The notes: generated by a model not told the origin, from the sequence alone. A stretch of 36,780 bases of DNA from Clostridia bacterium (GCA_017501645.1 JAFVWN010000019.1:1-36780); one strand, 5' to 3'. Numbered from the stretch's first letter, positions 25,038-34,313 are shown. Translations and numbers: made by a program.

Positions 25038-25354
25038 TATCCTTTCACCAATGTAAGAATTTTATCAATAGATTTTTTGCAGTCTTTCTTAGGAACACAG
25101 CCCACAAATCCTTTTAATTCTTGTTCCTTTCCGTAAACTAAAATCCAACCGCTGATTGTAATTTCATCACCAGAAAATTCAATTTTAATAAGCTCTTCCG
25201 CCGACCAAACACCATCACCCTTTTTAAATACTTTTTCACCTTTATAAATTACAGGTTGGTATCCATCAAACGCTAACAGTTTCATAATTGCAACTTCAAG
25301 TTGTTCTTGAGGTTTTGTAAATTTTTCTTTAATTATTGTTCTTGGATTTGCCAT
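25037..25354 (-). CDS. Small conserved protein of unknown function
   Basis: A 105-residue protein (MANPRTIIKEKFTKPQEQLE...). It is probably cytoplasmic, with a helical N-terminus followed by a beta-rich middle (YKGEKVFKKGDGVW, IEFSGDEITISGWI) and a Lys-rich C-terminus; I do not recognise a family. The start ATG 25354 has AAGGAG about 13 nt upstream, an unusually long spacing. An in-frame ATG at 25414 would lie upstream of, or inside, the promoter elements. First gene of an operon with an SDR and a GNAT enzyme. Confidence 0.65.
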   Translation of the reverse strand: MANPRTIIKEKFTKPQEQLEVAIMKLLAFDGYQPVIYKGEKVFKKGDGVWSAEELIKIEFSGDEITISGWILVYGKEQELKGFVGCVPKKDCKKSIDKILTLVKG

Positions 25355-25387
25355 ATTTTTTAAACATCTCCTTAAAATCCTTTTTTT

Positions 25388-25415
25388 TTGTACATAACTC
25401 ATTATATAATACAAT
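25388..25415 (+). promoter_or_regulatory. Putative promoter of the DnaB-like gene
   Basis: TTGTAC (25388-25393), 16 nt, TACAAT (25410-25415), with an AAAGGAG ribosome binding site before the ATG at 25456. It overlaps the promoter on the opposite strand. Confidence 0.5.
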
Positions 25416-25430
25416 TAAGACACAAGTCAA
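25401..25430 (-). promoter_or_regulatory. Promoter of the unknown protein-SDR-GNAT operon
   Basis: Minus strand TTGACT (25430-25425), an 18-nt spacer, TATAAT (25406-25401). Its -10 region lies inside the spacer of the plus-strand promoter, so the two cannot be occupied at the same time. Confidence 0.65.
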
Positions 25431-25455
25431 TAAAAACATTAAAGGAGTTATTTCT

Positions 25456-26202
25456 ATGAATACAAACGCCATAACTTTTAATTTGTATGAAATTGATAAA
25501 AATTTACAAGTTCAAAACGGAGACCTTATTGCTATTTGCGGAAGACCAGCAATTGGCAAGACAGCCCTTGCCCTAACTCTCATTTTTAATAATCTTGATG
25601 GAGCAGATGACAAAAGATGTTTGCTTGTCTCTTTTGATGCAGGAAATACTGAATTAACTGCAAAATTTGACGCTTTCTTTATGGAGAAAAAACCTAATTT
25701 TAATGAAGATTATCTTCCTTGTGCAGGCATAATAAACTGGCTTTTTGAAGAAAGACTAATCATTGAAACAACAGTTTTAACCCCTGTTAATAAACTTTGC
25801 CAACTTATAAAAAAGCTTGCTAAAGCAAATAAGATTGATTTTGTTGTAATTGATTATCTTCAACTAATGATTGGCTCAAAAAAACACAACACCCACCAAG
25901 AAGAGATTCACGAAATTGTTTCTACTTTAAAAGAAACAGCAAAAGACACTAATTTACCTATAATAATCACTTCACAAGTACCTAGACTTAACACAGAAGC
26001 GACCCCTAAAAATATTTTCCCAAATAATGATTTTTCGTCAATTATAGATAAATTCATCATTCTTCAAGATTTAATCACTGAAGAACCTCTTTCAAACAGC
26101 AATATTCCCCCTGTTGATATTGATATTTACAATAATAAGTCAAGTGCAATTTCAACACAAATAGGCTTTAACACAACCACATTTAAATTTGTAAACATTT
26201 AA
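25456..26202 (+). CDS. Stand-alone DnaB-like RecA-fold ATPase
   Basis: A 248-residue protein that resembles only the C-terminal ATPase domain of replicative helicase DnaB. Walker A is ICGRPAIGKTALAL with Lys35. Walker B is IDFVVIDYLQLM with Asp133. The segment IIITSQVPRLN corresponds to the ALSQLxR motif of DnaB. The N-terminal primase-interacting domain is absent. The catalytic SLEM motif reads SFDAG, and no clear arginine finger is seen after the Q motif. It begins at ATG 25456 after AAAGGAGTT; an earlier in-frame ATG at 25336 lies upstream of the promoter. A DNA-stimulated ATPase, helicase loader or degenerate helicase are possible; the real role is unknown. Confidence 0.75.
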   Translation: MNTNAITFNLYEIDKNLQVQNGDLIAICGRPAIGKTALALTLIFNNLDGADDKRCLLVSFDAGNTELTAKFDAFFMEKKPNFNEDYLPCAGIINWLFEERLIIETTVLTPVNKLCQLIKKLAKANKIDFVVIDYLQLMIGSKKHNTHQEEIHEIVSTLKETAKDTNLPIIITSQVPRLNTEATPKNIFPNNDFSSIIDKFIILQDLITEEPLSNSNIPPVDIDIYNNKSSAISTQIGFNTTTFKFVNI

Positions 26203-26227
26203 TAAAAAAATAAATATTTTTCCCAAT

Positions 26228-26273
26228 AAAAAAGAACGAAAAAAGCATATTAATAACAGTTTCGTTCTTTTTT
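26228..26273. terminator. Bidirectional terminator
   Basis: AAAAAAGAACGAAA (26228-26241) pairs with TTTCGTTCTTTTTT (26260-26273) between the convergent DnaB-like and lipoprotein genes. Confidence 0.85.
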
Positions 26274-26289
26274 ATGTTTTTATTATTTT

Positions 26290-28872
26290 TTAAGACTCAC
26301 TCTCTTTTAAAACAGTAACATATTCTTCTAGTTTTGTTGAATCAGTATTTACAAAATCAAAATTTGCATTATCTACCCTTTTAAAAGCAATTCCATACCA
26401 ACCAGCCTCAGTTATTACAAATGTTGTATCATTCCAACCATTAGTAATAGAAGTACCCGTTGTAATATTTGTTTCTCCTGTTTGAGCATATATTGCCATT
26501 GCATAAGTACTAGAATCTTTTAATGTTACAATTGTCCCAACTTCTAAATATAAATTTTTATCTGTAGATGCCCTATTTGCAACACTCTCATAATTTGCTG
26601 CAAATTTAGAACCTGTCTCCACAGAAACAGCTGTTAAATCTACAGTTTCAAATTCACCAACTGCAACATAGCTATAAAAATCAACGCTTGATGTTGAGAA
26701 ATCAAAACTTGATGTATTACTTATAACAAATCCATACCATCCATCAGTTGTTATCTTAAATTCTGTTACATACCCACCACTTATATTTGTTGCCGTCACA
26801 ATGTCTTCACTTGTTTGAGCATAAACAGCAATTTTATAAACTGATGAGTCTTTAACTGTGATTATTGTATTTGCAGATAAATAAATGTTTTTAGAAGTAG
26901 TAGCCCTTGTTGTGTCTGTAAGAGTTGCACCAGTACCAAATTTATTACCAGTTACTAATGTTAATTGAACTTCTGGCTCTGTAATGGTTACATAATCATA
27001 TAAATCCGCACTATCTGTAGCAAAATTAAAACTATTCTCTTGGCTAATAACAATTCCATACCAACCAGCTGAAGATACTGTATACTCTGTTACATATCCA
27101 CCAGTTATGCTACTTGAAGACTCTATTGTTTCTCCAGTTTGAGCATAAACAGCCATTTTAAAAACAGACGAATCAATTATTGCAATTTTTGTTCCTGCAG
27201 ATAAATAAATATTTTTAGAAGCAGTTGCTCTTGTTGAATCTGTAAGAGTTGCACCAGTACCAAATTTGTTTCCTGTTACTAATGAAGCCTCTGGTTCTGT
27301 ACCTACAATAGAAACATAATCATAAAATTCTTTACTCATTGTTGGGAAATTAAACGCCGCCCCATCATCTTGCGACAATACAAAACCATACCAACCATTT
27401 TCAAGAATAGTGTATGAGTCCACAAAACCAGAAATGCTAGAACTTGCATTTATCGTTTCTCCAGTTTGAGAATAGATAGCAATATTATATCTGCTCGTAT
27501 CCTTAACACTTACAACTGTATCTTTCTTTAAATAAAGATTTCTTACCGCAGTTGCTCTTGTTGTATTTGATTGAGTTGATGAATCTGTAGAAAATAAGTT
27601 TCCATACTTAATTTCATATTCATAATCAGTTGAAACTATCTCTTTCTCTTCTGTTGTTGCGTATAGATTTAGATGATATTTCATAATGTTTGCCATTATT
27701 TTGTGACCATCTGTGTTTGGGTGTAACCCATCTGGAATATACCTATTTCTAACGGCTTCAATTGTTGGATTAATACCACTTATATTAAATAAATCAATTA
27801 CCGGAATTGAATATCTTTGACAAACTTCTTTTAAAGCATCTACATAATCTTGCAATGTGTTGCCTGTTACTGGATGAGGTAAATAGTCATAAGTTAATAC
27901 ATTTGCACTAGCATTTCTTCCATATCTGTGAAGAGGTGTACAAACCACTATTCTACTAGATGGATATTTCTCTTGAAGATAAGGAAGAATTACATTTAAT
28001 GCCCCATAAAATGAAACATCAGTTGAATCTTCAATAGTCCCAAGAGGAGTCCCGTGACCATAGTCATTTGTGCCCATAAAAATCTGGATTAAATCAGCCT
28101 CTGGAATTGTTTTATATCTATCCATAAGAGGTTGGTTGTTGTGCCCATAGTCACTAGTTGTACTAAAACAAGAACCACCAACGCCCATTCCTATAACTTG
28201 AGCCAATCCTAGTTCATCTTCTAATACTTGCCAATACTTATCACCATCACAACCAGAACCATAAGTTATACTGTCACCAACAAAAACTGCTGTTTTTCCT
28301 GTCCAAGGACTTGCATTTTGTTGTATAGTAATATCTCTATCACCAGAAAGTTCTCCAATTTTATTCCAAGTACCATCAGTTTTTGTGTAGATATAATTTG
28401 TAGTGACATCTAAATATGTATCACCATTCTTTCCTGTATTAGAAGTAGGAGCTGTTGTACCAGTAATCCAAGAAGAACCGTCAGCACCCGCCTCACCTTG
28501 TGGTCCTTGCGGTCCTATTTCTCCAATCTCTCCAGTTTCACCCTGTGGACCTTGAGGCCCTGTTTCTCCTGTTGATCCAGTAGCACCTGTCTCACCTTTA
28601 ATGTTTGAAATTATCACCCAACCTTGATGACCTTTTTGATAAATGTTATAGTCATCAGTATCAAAATAAAAATCGCCTATTTTCCCCGTAGACTCAAACG
28701 GTGTGTCTTGTCCACTAAACCAGGTTGCACCATTCTCTCCATCCTTGCCATCACTACAACCAACAAGTCCAACTGAGCTAACAGCAAGCGTTCCTGCAAC
28801 AAGGGCTAGTGCTAAACTTTTTTTGAAAAAGCCTTTCTTCTTTGTAGAATTTTCTACTTTTTGTTTCTTCAT
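26290..28872 (-). CDS. Collagen-like SGNH-hydrolase surface lipoprotein
   Basis: An 860-residue secreted lipoprotein. The signal peptide ends in lipobox LVGC with Cys39 as lipidation site. Two related short modules (GATWFSGxxTPFxSTGKIGD..., about 48-92, and GSSWITG..., about 132-176) flank about 40 residues of uninterrupted Gly-X-Y collagen-like triplets (93-132, e.g. GPQGPQGETGE). An SGNH esterase/lipase domain follows (about 190-405), with the nucleophile Ser201 in FVGDSITYG, GMGVGGS, GTNDYG and PDGLHPNTDGH. The rest (about 430-860) is four imperfect repeats of about 105 residues, each with TRAT..KN.YL and GWYGxVIS. The start ATG 28872 has GGAGG 5 nt upstream. The protein probably hydrolyses an ester on a glycan at the cell surface; that is inferred. 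Its promoter contains a G12 tract. Confidence 0.85.
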   Translation of the reverse strand: MKKQKVENSTKKKGFFKKSLALALVAGTLAVSSVGLVGCSDGKDGENGATWFSGQDTPFESTGKIGDFYFDTDDYNIYQKGHQGWVIISNIKGETGATGSTGETGPQGPQGETGEIGEIGPQGPQGEAGADGSSWITGTTAPTSNTGKNGDTYLDVTTNYIYTKTDGTWNKIGELSGDRDITIQQNASPWTGKTAVFVGDSITYGSGCDGDKYWQVLEDELGLAQVIGMGVGGSCFSTTSDYGHNNQPLMDRYKTIPEADLIQIFMGTNDYGHGTPLGTIEDSTDVSFYGALNVILPYLQEKYPSSRIVVCTPLHRYGRNASANVLTYDYLPHPVTGNTLQDYVDALKEVCQRYSIPVIDLFNISGINPTIEAVRNRYIPDGLHPNTDGHKIMANIMKYHLNLYATTEEKEIVSTDYEYEIKYGNLFSTDSSTQSNTTRATAVRNLYLKKDTVVSVKDTSRYNIAIYSQTGETINASSSISGFVDSYTILENGWYGFVLSQDDGAAFNFPTMSKEFYDYVSIVGTEPEASLVTGNKFGTGATLTDSTRATASKNIYLSAGTKIAIIDSSVFKMAVYAQTGETIESSSSITGGYVTEYTVSSAGWYGIVISQENSFNFATDSADLYDYVTITEPEVQLTLVTGNKFGTGATLTDTTRATTSKNIYLSANTIITVKDSSVYKIAVYAQTSEDIVTATNISGGYVTEFKITTDGWYGFVISNTSSFDFSTSSVDFYSYVAVGEFETVDLTAVSVETGSKFAANYESVANRASTDKNLYLEVGTIVTLKDSSTYAMAIYAQTGETNITTGTSITNGWNDTTFVITEAGWYGIAFKRVDNANFDFVNTDSTKLEEYVTVLKESES

Positions 28873-28913
28873 ACATTCCTCCGTATACTTTGTATAAGTA
28901 AACTCTCTATTTT

Positions 28914-28945
28914 CTAATAAGAAATCGCATCACTTCTCCTATTAG
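28914..28945 (-). promoter_or_regulatory. Hairpin in the lipoprotein mRNA leader
   Basis: Minus strand CTAATAGGAGA (28945-28935) pairs with TTTCTTATTAG (28924-28914) over a 10-nt loop, 11 pairs including G-U. A smaller hairpin, TATAC-AAA-GTATA, lies just before the ribosome binding site. Together they make a structured leader of about 100 nt. Confidence 0.5.
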
Positions 28946-28977
28946 TATTGATAAAGAATCTTTCTTTATACTCCTAT

Positions 28978-29014
28978 AATATATTTTTACCCCCCCCCCC
29001 CACGAAAATGTCAA
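28978..29014 (-). promoter_or_regulatory. Promoter with G12 tract, candidate phase-variable switch
   Basis: On the minus strand a perfect TTGACA (29014-29009) is followed by TTTTCGT, a run of 12 G (29001-28990), then TAAAAATATATTATAGG. The distance from TTGACA to TATATT (28983-28978) is 25 nt, and to TAAAAA (28989-28984) 19 nt, rather than 17. Change in the length of the G run would alter this spacing. Confidence 0.6.
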
Positions 29015-29063
29015 GCGATTTTAACCCCTTTTTTAAAATTCCATAATAATTTTTTCTATCCTC

Positions 29064-29104
29064 AAAAAAAACAATAAAAAAAAGTGTAGGCGTTAACCTA
29101 CACT
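29064..29104 (-). terminator. Terminator after yajC
   Basis: Minus strand AGTGTAGG (29104-29097) pairs with CCTACACT (29090-29083) over a 6-nt loop, followed by eight T. It ends the ruv-queA-tgt-yajC transcript and isolates the lipoprotein gene. Confidence 0.9.
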
Positions 29105-29110
29105 AAAATT

Positions 29111-29647
29111 TTACTTTTTAGATTTTTTTGAAGTTTTCTTTTTTGCTAGAACAACATCTTCACTTGGAGTTTCAACTTTAATTTCTTCAGTTTCAACTTT
29201 TTCAGCAGATTCTTGAGTTTCAACTTCTTCTTTTACTTCTTCAGTTTTAACCTCTGTTTCTTCTGCTTTCTCCTCTTTCTTTTCTTCTTTCTTTTCTTCA
29301 ACTGGAGGAACATAAGTAGATTCAAGAACAGTGCCTACCGCAGCCATATCAAACTCCATAGTTGTCTTGCTTCCCTTGGCACCAGTTTCAAGGATGAATG
29401 TCTTAACATCTCCCTTTGTTGTAATCTTGGTTACTCTACCAACAACACCACCAATAGTTCTAACCTTATCTCCAACTCTAAGTTGGTCAAGCATTTGGTT
29501 GTATTCTTTCATTCTTCTTCTGTTAGTAATAGTTGGAAGAACAAGCATCAACACAACCATAACAATAAGAACAACATAAATCCACCATTGATTACCTGCA
29601 GCTGCTGTTTTTTCACCAGCACCTTCTGTTAATAATAAATTTAGCAT
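29111..29647 (-). CDS. yajC: Preprotein translocase subunit YajC
   Basis: Small accessory subunit of the SecDF complex. A single transmembrane helix near residues 22-41 (WIYVVLIVMVVLMLVLP) is followed by the conserved RRMKEYNQMLDQLRVGDKVRTIGGVVGRV domain. The last 70 residues are an acidic Glu/Lys/Val/Thr repeat ending in a basic KKKTSKKSKK, an extension beyond the usual 90-110-residue family length. AAGGAG lies upstream of the ATG. Its partners secD and secF lie about 15 kb to the left, although yajC-secD-secF are usually adjacent. Confidence 0.92.
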   Translation of the reverse strand: MLNLLLTEGAGEKTAAAGNQWWIYVVLIVMVVLMLVLPTITNRRRMKEYNQMLDQLRVGDKVRTIGGVVGRVTKITTKGDVKTFILETGAKGSKTTMEFDMAAVGTVLESTYVPPVEEKKEEKKEEKAEETEVKTEEVKEEVETQESAEKVETEEIKVETPSEDVVLAKKKTSKKSKK

Positions 29648-29680
29648 TTTTCTTCTCCTTTTTTATACTGAGCAAAGTTT

Positions 29681-29709
29681 ACCATACACAAAACCTAACA
29701 ATCAAGCAA
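29681..29709 (-). promoter_or_regulatory. Possible yajC promoter
   Basis: Minus strand TTGCTT (29709-29704), 17 nt, TATGGT (29686-29681). The match is moderate. It lies in the 133-bp gap after tgt, where no terminator is visible. Confidence 0.35.
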
Positions 29710-29780
29710 TTTTTTGTAAAATTAATGTAAAAATGTAATTTTTTTGTTAGTAAACTTACTTTTTGACATAAATCAAACAA

Positions 29781-30926
<1,146 letters not shown>

Positions 30927-31030
30927 TTATTCTTAATCTTTTATCATTTTAAAAATTAATTTGTATATTTTTCTTTATTTTTTATCGTTTTTATACAAAC
31001 AAATTTTATCTTTTGTATATTTTTTGTTTT

Positions 31031-32059
31031 TTACTGTAAAAACATTGAGTCTCCAAAGCTAAAAAATCTATACTTTTCTTCAACTGCTTTGTTATAAATT
31101 TCTAGAGTTTTTTCTCTTCCAACAAATGCCGAAATTAACATTATTAATGTACTCTCAGGCAAGTGGAAATTTGTAATTATTGCATCAACAAACTTAAACT
31201 CATAGCCCGGATAAATGAATATATTTGTATTCTTTTTTACCGCCTCTATTTCACCTTTTTTAATAGATGCACTTTCCAAAGTTCTTACACTTGTTGTTCC
31301 AACAGCAATAATTCTTTTGCCTTGTTTTTTATACTCGTTAAGCCTTTTAGCAACCTCCTCCGTCACAACTATTTCTTCACTATGCATATGGTGATTTTCT
31401 ATTGATTCAACTTGAACAGGCCTAAATGTTCCAAGACCAACTTCTAAAAGAACCTCTTCAAAAATAACACCTTTATCTTTTAGCTTTTTTATAAGCTCAT
31501 CTGTAAAGTGAAGCCCTGCTGTTGGTGCTGCACTAGAACCCGGAATTTTTGAATAAACAGTTTGATACCTTTCTTTATTCTTAAGTTTTTCTTTAATATA
31601 AGGAGGAAGAGGCATTTCTCCTATTCTATCAAGTTCAGCCTCAAGAGTTCCCTCTTTTACACAAAGTTCAACTTTCTTTCCAGCAATCTCCTCAATATCC
31701 GCAACAACCTTAGCATATAAGTTTGGAGAAAAATCAATAATTGTTCCAACAGGTACTTTTTTGCCCGGTTTTGCTAGTGCCTCATACTCCGTAAGAGACA
31801 ACCTTTTAAGCAAAAGAATTTCTATTTTTGCACCAGTTTCTCTCTTTATACCATAAAGCCTTGCAGGAATAACCCTTGTATTATTTATAACCAAAACATC
31901 ATTATCTGTTAAAATATCATAAATGTCTCTAAATATTTTATGCTCAACCTTATCAGCTTTTTTATCATAAACCAAAAGCCTAGAACTATCTCTAGGCTCA
32001 ACAGGATTTTGAGCAATTAAATCTTCTGGTAAATCATAATAAAAATCACTAGTTTTCAT
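31031..32059 (-). CDS. queA: S-adenosylmethionine:tRNA ribosyltransferase-isomerase QueA
   Basis: Converts preQ1-tRNA to epoxyqueuosine-tRNA using the ribosyl group of SAM. The family features are clear: the N-terminal DFYYDLPEDLIAQNP, NNTRVIPARLYG, GSSAAPTAGLHFT, GLGTFRPVQ, and NFHLPESTLIMLISAFVG. The length of 342 residues is normal. AAAGGA lies before the ATG. It is 75 bp downstream of ruvB; that gap contains a long AT-rich inverted repeat. Confidence 0.97.
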   Translation of the reverse strand: MKTSDFYYDLPEDLIAQNPVEPRDSSRLLVYDKKADKVEHKIFRDIYDILTDNDVLVINNTRVIPARLYGIKRETGAKIEILLLKRLSLTEYEALAKPGKKVPVGTIIDFSPNLYAKVVADIEEIAGKKVELCVKEGTLEAELDRIGEMPLPPYIKEKLKNKERYQTVYSKIPGSSAAPTAGLHFTDELIKKLKDKGVIFEEVLLEVGLGTFRPVQVESIENHHMHSEEIVVTEEVAKRLNEYKKQGKRIIAVGTTSVRTLESASIKKGEIEAVKKNTNIFIYPGYEFKFVDAIITNFHLPESTLIMLISAFVGREKTLEIYNKAVEEKYRFFSFGDSMFLQ

Positions 32060-32086
32060 AAATCTTTTCCTTTAAATTTTCAACCT

Positions 32087-32134
32087 AATGATTAAAACAC
32101 AAAACACTTGTTTTTTCAATACCTTTTAATCATT
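32087..32134. repeat. AT-rich inverted repeat between ruvB and queA
   Basis: AATGATTAAAA (32087-32097) and TTTTAATCATT (32124-32134) are perfect 11-bp inverted repeats around a 26-nt loop. There is no T-run on the downstream side, so it is not a typical terminator; it may reduce or process the operon transcript. Confidence 0.6.
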
Positions 32135-33163
32135 TTAATTAATTTTTCTTCCAAGATGCTCATAAGCAATAGGCATTGGCACTCTTCCTCTTGGAGTTCT
32201 TGCAATAAAACCAATTTGCAAAAGATATGGCTCATAAACATCTTCAATCGTGCATTGTTCTTCGCCGGTTGCTGCCGCTATCGTATCAAGCCCAACAGCT
32301 CTTCCACCAAATTTATCAATCATTGCATATAAAATATTTCTGTCAACATTATCAAGACCAAGTTCATCAATTTCCATTGCTTCAAGAGCCATCTTTGTTA
32401 CCTTAACATCAATAACACCAGAGCCTTTAACTTCAGCAAAATCCCTAACCCTTCTAAGTATTCTGTTTGCAATTCTTGGCGTACCCCTACTTCTTCTTGC
32501 AATCTCTAAACTTGCATCTTTTTCTATCTTAGAACCAAGAATACCTGCAGACCTCGTTACAATCTTTGCTAAATCTTCTGGAGAATATAATTCAAGTCTA
32601 CAAATTACACCAAATCTATCCCTTAAAGGACCTGTAAGCATTCCTGCCTTTGTAGTTGCCCCAATTAATGTAAACTTAGGTAAATTGATTCTTACAGACC
32701 TCGCCGAAGGTCCTTCTCCAACCATAAAATCAAGGGCAAAATCTTCCATTGCTGGATATAAAATTTCCTCAACCTTATGATTCATTCTATGAATTTCATC
32801 AATAAACAAAACATCATTTTCATTTAATTTTGTAAGTATTGCCGCAAGGTCGCTAGCTTTTTCAATAGCAGGGCCACTTGTTAAACTCATTTGAACACCA
32901 AGTTCATTTGCAATTACAGAGCTAAGAGTTGTTTTTCCTAGTCCTGGAGGCCCATATAAAAGAACATGGTCAAGAGCCTCTTTCCTTTTTTTCGCCGCAG
33001 TAATATAAACATTAAGGTTGTCCTTAACTTTCTGTTGCCCAACATACTCACCCATTGTTCTTGGTCTTAGAGTTGCTTCTTCTTTATCCTCGCCCTCAAT
33101 CTCTCGAACACTTACAATTCTGTTGTCGTCATTATCTTTATAACTAGTAAACTTCTCGTCCAT
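32135..33163 (-). CDS. ruvB: Holliday junction branch migration helicase RuvB
   Basis: Hexameric AAA+ motor of the RuvAB complex. Walker A is [14 protein letters not shown], Walker B is [10 protein letters not shown], sensor 1 includes LIGATTKAG, the arginine finger is in LRDRFG, and the winged-helix C-terminus ends with [11 protein letters not shown]. The 342-residue length is typical. It starts 15 bp after ruvA with AGAGGTG as ribosome binding site. Confidence 0.97.
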   Translation of the reverse strand: MDEKFTSYKDNDDNRIVSVREIEGEDKEEATLRPRTMGEYVGQQKVKDNLNVYITAAKKRKEALDHVLLYGPPGLGKTTLSSVIANELGVQMSLTSGPAIEKASDLAAILTKLNENDVLFIDEIHRMNHKVEEILYPAMEDFALDFMVGEGPSARSVRINLPKFTLIGATTKAGMLTGPLRDRFGVICRLELYSPEDLAKIVTRSAGILGSKIEKDASLEIARRSRGTPRIANRILRRVRDFAEVKGSGVIDVKVTKMALEAMEIDELGLDNVDRNILYAMIDKFGGRAVGLDTIAAATGEEQCTIEDVYEPYLLQIGFIARTPRGRVPMPIAYEHLGRKIN

Positions 33164-33178
33164 ATAAACACCTCTTTA

Positions 33179-33775
33179 TTACAAGCATTTTCTTATAATG
33201 TCTTCTGTCTTATCACCACTAGTCGCTCTAGCTTTTACAAGTTTTGTTGCTTCTTCTTTTTTAATACCAAGCTCTACAAGAACAGAAACCGCATCCGACA
33301 TTTCTCTTGTAAAATCAACAACCTCTTCGACTACAGTCATAAATCCATCCATTGGATTAGATGTAAGCTTCACAGCCTCTTCCATCTTTTCTTTAAGTTT
33401 TAACACAATAAGTTCAGCCGTCTTTTTCCCAAGTCCCTTAACTCTTGTAAGCATAGAAATATTACCATTAACAATACTTCCTGCAAGCATCTTTGGACTC
33501 ATTCCTGAAAGAATACTTATTGCCATCTTAGGCCCGATACCATTAACAGAAATCAAGTTCATAAACATTCTTTTTTCTTCAAGTGATGAAAAGCCAAAAA
33601 GCATACAAGTATCTTCTCTTACATAAAGATATGTATAAACAGTTTTTGCACCTCCCCCCCTTAAGTCATCAATACTATTAAGAGAACAAGTTACCTCATA
33701 AGCAACATCATTTACATTAACAGCAATCATATTATCATCAATTCTATTTATTTTTCCAGTTAACGAATAAAACAT
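33179..33775 (-). CDS. ruvA: Holliday junction DNA-binding protein RuvA
   Basis: Tetrameric Holliday junction binder that loads RuvB. An N-terminal OB fold (MFYSLTGKINRIDDNMIAVNVNDVAYEV) is followed by two helix-hairpin-helix motifs (VNGIGPKMAISIL and VKGLGKKTAELIV) and the C-terminal RuvB-contacting domain (about 150-198). Normal length of 198 residues. A run of seven G in the coding strand (near 33652-33658) is in frame in this assembly. The gene follows ruvC by 7 bp. Confidence 0.96.
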   Translation of the reverse strand: MFYSLTGKINRIDDNMIAVNVNDVAYEVTCSLNSIDDLRGGGAKTVYTYLYVREDTCMLFGFSSLEEKRMFMNLISVNGIGPKMAISILSGMSPKMLAGSIVNGNISMLTRVKGLGKKTAELIVLKLKEKMEEAVKLTSNPMDGFMTVVEEVVDFTREMSDAVSVLVELGIKKEEATKLVKARATSGDKTEDIIRKCL

Positions 33776-33782
33776 AATTCAC

Positions 33783-34286
33783 CTACTTAAACATACTATT
33801 ATTTTTTAAATTATTATTTGTCTGCGCATGAGTCAACGCAATTGCAAGAGCATCTGCAGCATCATCAGGCTTTGGGTCTTTAGTTAAACCAAGCAACATT
33901 TTCGTCATATACTGTACTTGTTTTTTTACCGCTTTGCCAGTACCCGTTATCGCCTGCTTTACTTGAATAGGAGTATATTCAAATAAACTCCCACACTCTT
34001 GAACCGCAGTACAAATTATAACACCCCTAGCTTCCGCAACAGCAATTCCCGTTGTTATATTTGTATTAAAAAACAATTCTTCAACAGCAACAGCATCCGG
34101 TTTATACCTATTTATCAACGCCTTCATCCCCTCTTGAATGATTGCAAGTCTTGTTGGAAAAGCCTCAGTCTTATGTGTTTCTATTGCTCCATAATCAACC
34201 AAAGAACACTTCCCTGTTCTGTCGTTTTTCTCAATTACACCATACCCAACAATTGCATATCCAGGGTCTATCCCAAGTATAATCAT
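33783..34286 (-). CDS. ruvC: Holliday junction endonuclease RuvC
   Basis: Resolves Holliday junctions by symmetric cleavage. The four acidic residues of the RNase H-like site are recognisable in IILGIDPGYAIVGYG (Asp), AVEELFFN (Glu) and KPDDAADALAIALTH (Asp, Asp). The 167-residue length is normal. AGGAG is 11 nt before the ATG, and the gene is first in the ruvC-ruvA-ruvB-queA-tgt-yajC order, with a consensus promoter at 34342-34314. Confidence 0.96.
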   Translation of the reverse strand: MIILGIDPGYAIVGYGVIEKNDRTGKCSLVDYGAIETHKTEAFPTRLAIIQEGMKALINRYKPDAVAVEELFFNTNITTGIAVAEARGVIICTAVQECGSLFEYTPIQVKQAITGTGKAVKKQVQYMTKMLLGLTKDPKPDDAADALAIALTHAQTNNNLKNNSMFK

Positions 34287-34313
34287 ACAAACAAAATCTC
34301 CTAATATATTTAT

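Noticed and set aside
29213..29632. Phe-rich 139-codon open frame on the plus strand
   Set aside because: Antisense to the Glu/Lys-rich tail of yajC, which creates Phe/Leu/Ser-rich shadows.
32250..32780. 176-codon open frame on the plus strand
   Set aside because: Antisense shadow of ruvB with no recognisable features.
33652..33658. Run of seven G in ruvA as a coding phase-variation site
   Set aside because: RuvA is full length and well conserved, the run is short, and switching off a recombination gene has no support here.
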